A DNA stretch of 64,000 nucleotides from Paenibacillus sp. FSL M7-0420 (GTDB taxonomy: Bacteria; Bacillota; Bacilli; Paenibacillales; Paenibacillaceae). Both the position numbers and the translations under genes were made by a program. Every line of letters begins with the position of its first letter. The first letter of the stretch is position 1. The stretch is taken from NCBI RefSeq assembly GCF_038002345.1, contig NZ_JBBOCJ010000001.1, positions 3,658,001-3,722,000 of the forward strand, written 5' to 3'. Below, in pieces: positions 60,359-64,000 of the stretch. The notes below the pieces were generated by a model, which made no database searches, was not told where the DNA came from, and was given only the letters and a program-made list of their open reading frames with translations.

Positions 60359-61738
60359 TTGACGATTGGTATTATGCTGGTTCTAACCACCGTAGCTTTC
60401 GAGGGGCTCGCTATTACGACTATTGCTGCGACAATGGCACAAAGCTTGCAGGGAATACATTTATACGGTTGGATTTTCAGCGCATTTTTGTTATCCCAGC
60501 TTATTGGAACCTTGGTTATAGGTCAGCTGGTTGACAAGCGCGGCGTTTTTACCTCCTTGCTCGTGTCGTTTAGTATTTTTGTGCTGGGAACCGTGGTTGC
60601 GGCTGTTTCTTTTGATATGCACATGCTTATTGCAGGAAGAGCCCTTCAAGGCTTTGGAGCGGGAGCTCTGATCACATGCATTTATACCTGTGTGACGCTG
60701 CATTATTCGGATGCTTTGCGTACTCAGATTTTAGCAGCATTCTCCATGGCCTTTGTTCTGCCTTCCTTAATAGGACCTTACCTGGCAGGTCTAATTGCCT
60801 CCTATATGTCATGGCGATTTGTTTTCTGGATTGTTTTACCCCTGATTGGCTTGGCGTTGAGTCTCACATTCCGCGCTTTCCGTGCATTGCAACTTCGGCA
60901 AGTGCTGACGGGTCCGGCGCAACAAGCAGACTCGAAGACTCTTCACGCGATCGTGCTTGCCATTGGAACGGGGCTATTACTCACAGGACTCGGGATGATA
61001 ACCGATTGGACAGGAATTCTACTAACATTGGGTGGTTTAGTCGTCATGATCCCACAAATGCGGATACTTCTGCCTAAGGGCACTTTTGCGGTGAAAAAAG
61101 GATTGCCTGCCACATTGGTTTCCAGAGGGCTGTATGTGGCTTGTTATTTTACAACGGAGAGTTTTGTAATTTTGGCACTAACGGAAGTAAAGGGGTTATC
61201 AGCTGACCTCGCCGGCCTCATTGTCGCAGCAGGTTCTTTGAGCTGGTCCGCCGCAGCGTGGCTGCAGGCGAAGCTTGATGTACGGGATCAAGGCTATGGC
61301 CGAAAGGGCAGAGTTATGGCAGGTATCGGGATTATGATCGCCGGGACTGTACTTGTGATCCTGGCCCTTCTGTTGTCGGAAGGTGGAATTATACTCATCC
61401 TGCTCTCGCAAATGATTACCGGCTTCGGTGTTGGATTGGCTAATCCCACAACTGCAGCCATTGCTTTACAACATGCGGTGCCCGGGAAAGAGGGAGATAT
61501 GTCTGCGAATCTGCAATTTGTGGATTCCTTCTATATGGGAGTAAGCATTGGAGTGGGCGGCGCTCTAATCGCCTTGTCCGAAACTTTACAGTGGGGCCTA
61601 TCGACAGGAGTGGTGATGGTGCTAACACTCCAATTACTATGGGTCTTATTCAGTTTCCTGGCATCTCTACGAATCACCGAACTCGTTCATCAGGAACATC
61701 ATCCGAACATCCAGTCGAAAGAGAAACTTCCCATGTAA
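60359..61738 (+). CDS. MFS efflux transporter (start uncertain)
   Basis: Major facilitator of at least 459 residues, with 12-14 predicted helices. Helix 1 has LTTVAFEGLAITTIAATMA, the 2-3 loop has IGQLVDKRGVFTS (motif A) and GRALQGFGAGALIT lies in helix 4. This is the DHA-type drug/proton antiporter pattern. The first usable start codon in frame is TTG 60359, with a poor site. The frame is open further upstream to 60311 and reads E-T-N-N-N-Q-I-G-I-F-D-R-Q-H-R, which looks like natural N-terminal protein, but it contains no ATG, GTG or TTG. A strong GGAGGTG is at 60301. The start codon may be mutated. It precedes the glycosyltransferase gene in one unit. Confidence 0.78.
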   Translation: MTIGIMLVLTTVAFEGLAITTIAATMAQSLQGIHLYGWIFSAFLLSQLIGTLVIGQLVDKRGVFTSLLVSFSIFVLGTVVAAVSFDMHMLIAGRALQGFGAGALITCIYTCVTLHYSDALRTQILAAFSMAFVLPSLIGPYLAGLIASYMSWRFVFWIVLPLIGLALSLTFRAFRALQLRQVLTGPAQQADSKTLHAIVLAIGTGLLLTGLGMITDWTGILLTLGGLVVMIPQMRILLPKGTFAVKKGLPATLVSRGLYVACYFTTESFVILALTEVKGLSADLAGLIVAAGSLSWSAAAWLQAKLDVRDQGYGRKGRVMAGIGIMIAGTVLVILALLLSEGGIILILLSQMITGFGVGLANPTTAAIALQHAVPGKEGDMSANLQFVDSFYMGVSIGVGGALIALSETLQWGLSTGVVMVLTLQLLWVLFSFLASLRITELVHQEHHPNIQSKEKLPM

Positions 61739-61807
61739 CGGATGACCATCACGTCGCTAAACACATCACGAAGAACGGAGGATAAATTGCATTGGGAGGT
61801 AGATAAA

Positions 61808-63034
61808 ATGGCACGTGTATTAGTGGTCATTACTCCGGCTGAAGGCCATGTGAATCCGTCGTTAGGATTAGTTACCCAGTTGATTGACAGTGGAGAGGAA
61901 GTTGTCTATGTGTGCGTGGAGGAGTATCGTTCCCGAATTGAACAAACTGGAGCTATGCTCATAACCTATCCATTTCCGCAAGATGCCTTTTCTCATGATC
62001 CGGTGTTAAAACCGCAGGAGTACAGTCATCCTTATCAGTTCATTTATATGATGGTAGCCGGTATCATTCGGAGGATTATACCCGAGGTGCTTCGAGTGAT
62101 CGGCGATCAAAAGTTCGATTATTTGATCTTTGATTCACTGATGGGCTGGGGAGGGACTATTCTTGCCGAAAAACTAGGGATTCCCGCGGTATGTTCGATT
62201 GCCTCCTTTGCTTTCGTTGATCCGTTGGGGACTGGCGGAGATATGAATGAGAAGGAGATGGATACGAATACGAAGGAGCTGTATGAGGCTACGATGAAGA
62301 TAACACGGGAGTTAGCACAAGAGTATCAAGTGAGTATTCCCGCCATGGAAGAGATTCCGGCACATACAGGCCGGTTAAAGCTTGTGTACACAAGCCGTTA
62401 TTTTCAGCCACATGCAGAAAAACTGGACGATCGTTTTATTTTCACAGGTCCTTCGATCATACCGCGTCAAGATGCTGAGATCTTCCCGTTTGAGCTGCTT
62501 CGTGAACGTTACCCCCATACCGTGTACATTGCTATGGGTACTATTTTAAATAAAAACCTTGATTTCTATCAGCTTTGCTTTGAAGCATTTGGGGATATGC
62601 CGGTGAATGTGGTTCTATCTTCAGGAAGATACACGGATATGGAGCCGGTGGCTGATCAAATTCCTCCTAATTTTATCGTCATGCCATACGTTGCACAGCT
62701 CCATATGCTACAGCATACCGATGTTTTTATCACACATGCCGGAATGAATAGTACGAGTGAGGCGCTATATTACAACGTTCCGTTGGTGATGATTCCATTA
62801 ACGTCAGATCAGCCTCTTGTAGCCAATCGGGTACAGGAGCTGGGGGCGGGTATCACTTTAAATAAACTTAACCTCAGTGCAACTGATATGAGAGAGGCAG
62901 TATTAGAAGTCCTAAGCAATCCATTATATAAACAGCAGGCTTGCCTCGTCGGGGAATCTTTACGGCAGTCCGGCGGTTATAAGCGGGCCGCCGCAATGAT
63001 TATGAGTCATATGGCTGTGATTGCTAATATTTGA
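61808..63034 (+). CDS. MGT-family (macrolide-type) UDP-glycosyltransferase
   Basis: GT1-fold glycosyltransferase of 408 residues. ATG 61808 follows GGGAGGT. The N-domain starts ARVLVVITPAEGHVNPSLGLVTQLI with the catalytic-type His. The C-domain carries the donor-binding signature THAGMNSTSEALYYNVPLVMIPLTSDQPLVANRVQELGAGI. It would transfer glucose or a related sugar from a UDP donor onto a small acceptor such as a macrolide, flavonoid or lipid; the acceptor is not predictable. It directly follows an MFS exporter, so modify-and-export detoxification or a glycosylated natural product is possible. Confidence 0.9.
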   Translation: MARVLVVITPAEGHVNPSLGLVTQLIDSGEEVVYVCVEEYRSRIEQTGAMLITYPFPQDAFSHDPVLKPQEYSHPYQFIYMMVAGIIRRIIPEVLRVIGDQKFDYLIFDSLMGWGGTILAEKLGIPAVCSIASFAFVDPLGTGGDMNEKEMDTNTKELYEATMKITRELAQEYQVSIPAMEEIPAHTGRLKLVYTSRYFQPHAEKLDDRFIFTGPSIIPRQDAEIFPFELLRERYPHTVYIAMGTILNKNLDFYQLCFEAFGDMPVNVVLSSGRYTDMEPVADQIPPNFIVMPYVAQLHMLQHTDVFITHAGMNSTSEALYYNVPLVMIPLTSDQPLVANRVQELGAGITLNKLNLSATDMREAVLEVLSNPLYKQQACLVGESLRQSGGYKRAAAMIMSHMAVIANI

Positions 63035-63089
63035 CGTGCATTGGACACGCTCCATATAATGAAGAGACGAGAGTGACAGGGGGGATCGA

Positions 63090-63524
63090 ATGGGAGCATG
63101 GGGAATCAAAGCATTGGAAAGTGATGAAGGGCTGGATCTGGTGGCAGCGATCGAGGACTTGCTTCCTCGTGACACGTTGGATTTGGGTGAGCTGATGGCG
63201 AAGTTTGGTGAGGATGATTTCCTTTATGACGGAACAGTGCTCGCCCTCGCGGAGCTGTATATCGAGTTTCAAGAGAATGGCAGTTTGGATTACGGTTATG
63301 AGGAGGAAGAACGCGCCTTGAAGCAAGTACGGGCATTCACGGCCGATCATTCCGCGCTGGGGGCTTTGCTGGAGCATTTGAATGTGATTTGGACTGACAT
63401 TGAGGGGGAGTGCGAGGGCGATTTGGCGGAACTATGGCACGAATCGTCAAGCTGGGACGAATGGCGGGCACATGTACAGCAGCTGATTTCCAAGTTGGAA
63501 GCGCGGCTTGCCAAAGAATCGTAG
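63090..63524 (+). CDS. DUF4259 domain protein
   Basis: Protein of 144 residues starting after ACAGGGGGG. It opens with the family hallmark MGAWGIKALESDEGLDLVAAIEDLL, then acidic helical repeats (FEDDFLYD-like, LALAELYIEF). It ends with DEWRAHVQQLISKLEARLA. The function is unknown. In other genomes DUF4259 proteins are often near immunity-type genes. It is followed by a strong hairpin. Confidence 0.8.
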   Translation: MGAWGIKALESDEGLDLVAAIEDLLPRDTLDLGELMAKFGEDDFLYDGTVLALAELYIEFQENGSLDYGYEEEERALKQVRAFTADHSALGALLEHLNVIWTDIEGECEGDLAELWHESSSWDEWRAHVQQLISKLEARLAKES

Positions 63525-63544
63525 TAGGGTGATTGAATGAGGAC

Positions 63545-63586
63545 AAAAGCGCGGCAATCCGTATGATAGGGTTGCGGCGCTTTTGA
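63545..63586 (+). terminator. Strong hairpin after the DUF4259 gene
   Basis: CAAAAGCGCGGCAATCC pairs with GGGTTGCGGCGCTTTTG with two small bulges. A T-run of four lies within the right arm. Confidence 0.65.
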
Positions 63587-63634
63587 GTCCAATAGGAGAG
63601 AGGAAAGCCTGCTTCATCATAAGTAGCTTCCCTA

Positions 63635-63886
63635 TTGGAGCATTCACAGACTTACCCGGCAAATTTTTTTCTAGCTTCATGGTCACAAGGCGTGCAATCT
63701 CCTGTACTGAAAGATCTGCAATTTTCCTTGAACTACCATGCCTTTGCCTGTTCCAATATGACCAGACATTGGCTGCTCAGTGAACCGCACGTTACTCCTG
63801 AAGAACAGAATTACCGAACGCTCAGGGCCATGCCGCAAATGTTGCATGATGAACTGAATTGTTATAGAGAAAAGGAGCAGGTATGA
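63635..63886 (+). CDS. Possible small protein or gene fragment
   Basis: An 83-codon frame starts with TTG 63635 and ends at 63886. The C-terminal part (TRHWLLSEPHVTPEEQNYRTLRAMPQMLHDELN) looks protein-like, but there is no convincing ribosome site and a stop lies five codons upstream. It may be the tail of a broken gene. I do not recognise it. Confidence 0.25.
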   Translation: MEHSQTYPANFFLASWSQGVQSPVLKDLQFSLNYHAFACSNMTRHWLLSEPHVTPEEQNYRTLRAMPQMLHDELNCYREKEQV

Positions 63887-63923
63887 ACTACATCATGAAG
63901 TTTTGAAAACTAAAAAATAATTA

Positions 63924-63958
63924 AAAGAACCCTTAAACATTTTAAAGGTTCTTTTTTT
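63924..63958 (+). terminator. Terminator near the window end
   Basis: AAAGAACCCTTAAA and TTTAAAGGTTCTTT form a stem, followed by TTTT. The remaining bases to 64000 hold nothing recognisable. Confidence 0.85.
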
Positions 63959-64000
63959 ATTATCAGGAGAGGATAAACATTCGATAACAACACTGCAGAT

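Overview
The window looks like a chromosomal segment of a Paenibacillus-type Gram-positive bacterium. The reasons are strong Shine-Dalgarno sites (AGGAGG type), LplB/YtcP/LplA-type sugar ABC transporters without their own ATPase, YesM/YesN two-component pairs, a T-box leader, CcpA-type cre boxes and a thermolysin-family protease. Most genes are on the plus strand. No rRNA, tRNA or CRISPR array was seen.

Layout: (1) 1-9873 is a carbohydrate-uptake locus: permease (cut by the window edge), permease, binding lipoprotein, YesM kinase, YesN regulator, FAD oxidoreductase and SGNH hydrolase. (2) 10062-16825 holds an alpha/beta hydrolase, a 738-nt spacer with nested hairpins and Paenibacillus-like repeats, a probable drug-handling operon (DHA2 efflux pump, Tet(X)-like monooxygenase, TetR), an AHSA1 protein and a DHFR-like protein. 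(3) 16815-26818 holds a short UvrA paralogue, an OmpR-type two-component system facing an M23 lipoprotein, an IS4-family element with gene debris on both sides, an MBL-fold hydrolase and an M4 protease. (4) 27124-29351 is a T-box (specifier GCA, Ala) controlling a short alanyl-tRNA synthetase without a C-Ala domain. (5) 29919-33613 is a galactonate catabolism operon (GntR, 2-keto-3-deoxy sugar-acid kinase, KDPG/KDPGal aldolase, DgoD) with a well-formed promoter/operator. (6) 33762-40199 holds a GNAT, an AKR/MerR pair with a 19-bp-spacer promoter, and GntR/IlvD/AraC/ProDH. (7) 40275-42449 is a YvrJ / SigO-like / RsoA-like split-sigma module with a DUF3238 gene. Three promoters there share one unusual motif. 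(8) 42742-50557 and 50815-59121 are two more sugar-uptake loci. The last repeats the gene order of the first. (9) 59206-64000 holds a SUFU-like protein, an MFS/glycosyltransferase pair, a DUF4259 protein and the window end.

How it works together: three CUT1-type importers would take up oligosaccharides and share an ATPase encoded elsewhere. Two are wired to YesM/YesN systems and one to a membrane one-component AraC regulator flanked by two identical cre boxes. The two YesMN loci each end in an FAD oxidoreductase, suggesting oxidative processing of the imported glycoside. The most interesting less-described parts are the split-sigma regulon with its GGTTGT-N21 promoter motif, the duplicated transporter/FAD module, the T-box-controlled short AlaRS, and a 36-residue hydrophobic ORF whose ribosome site lies in a long hairpin.
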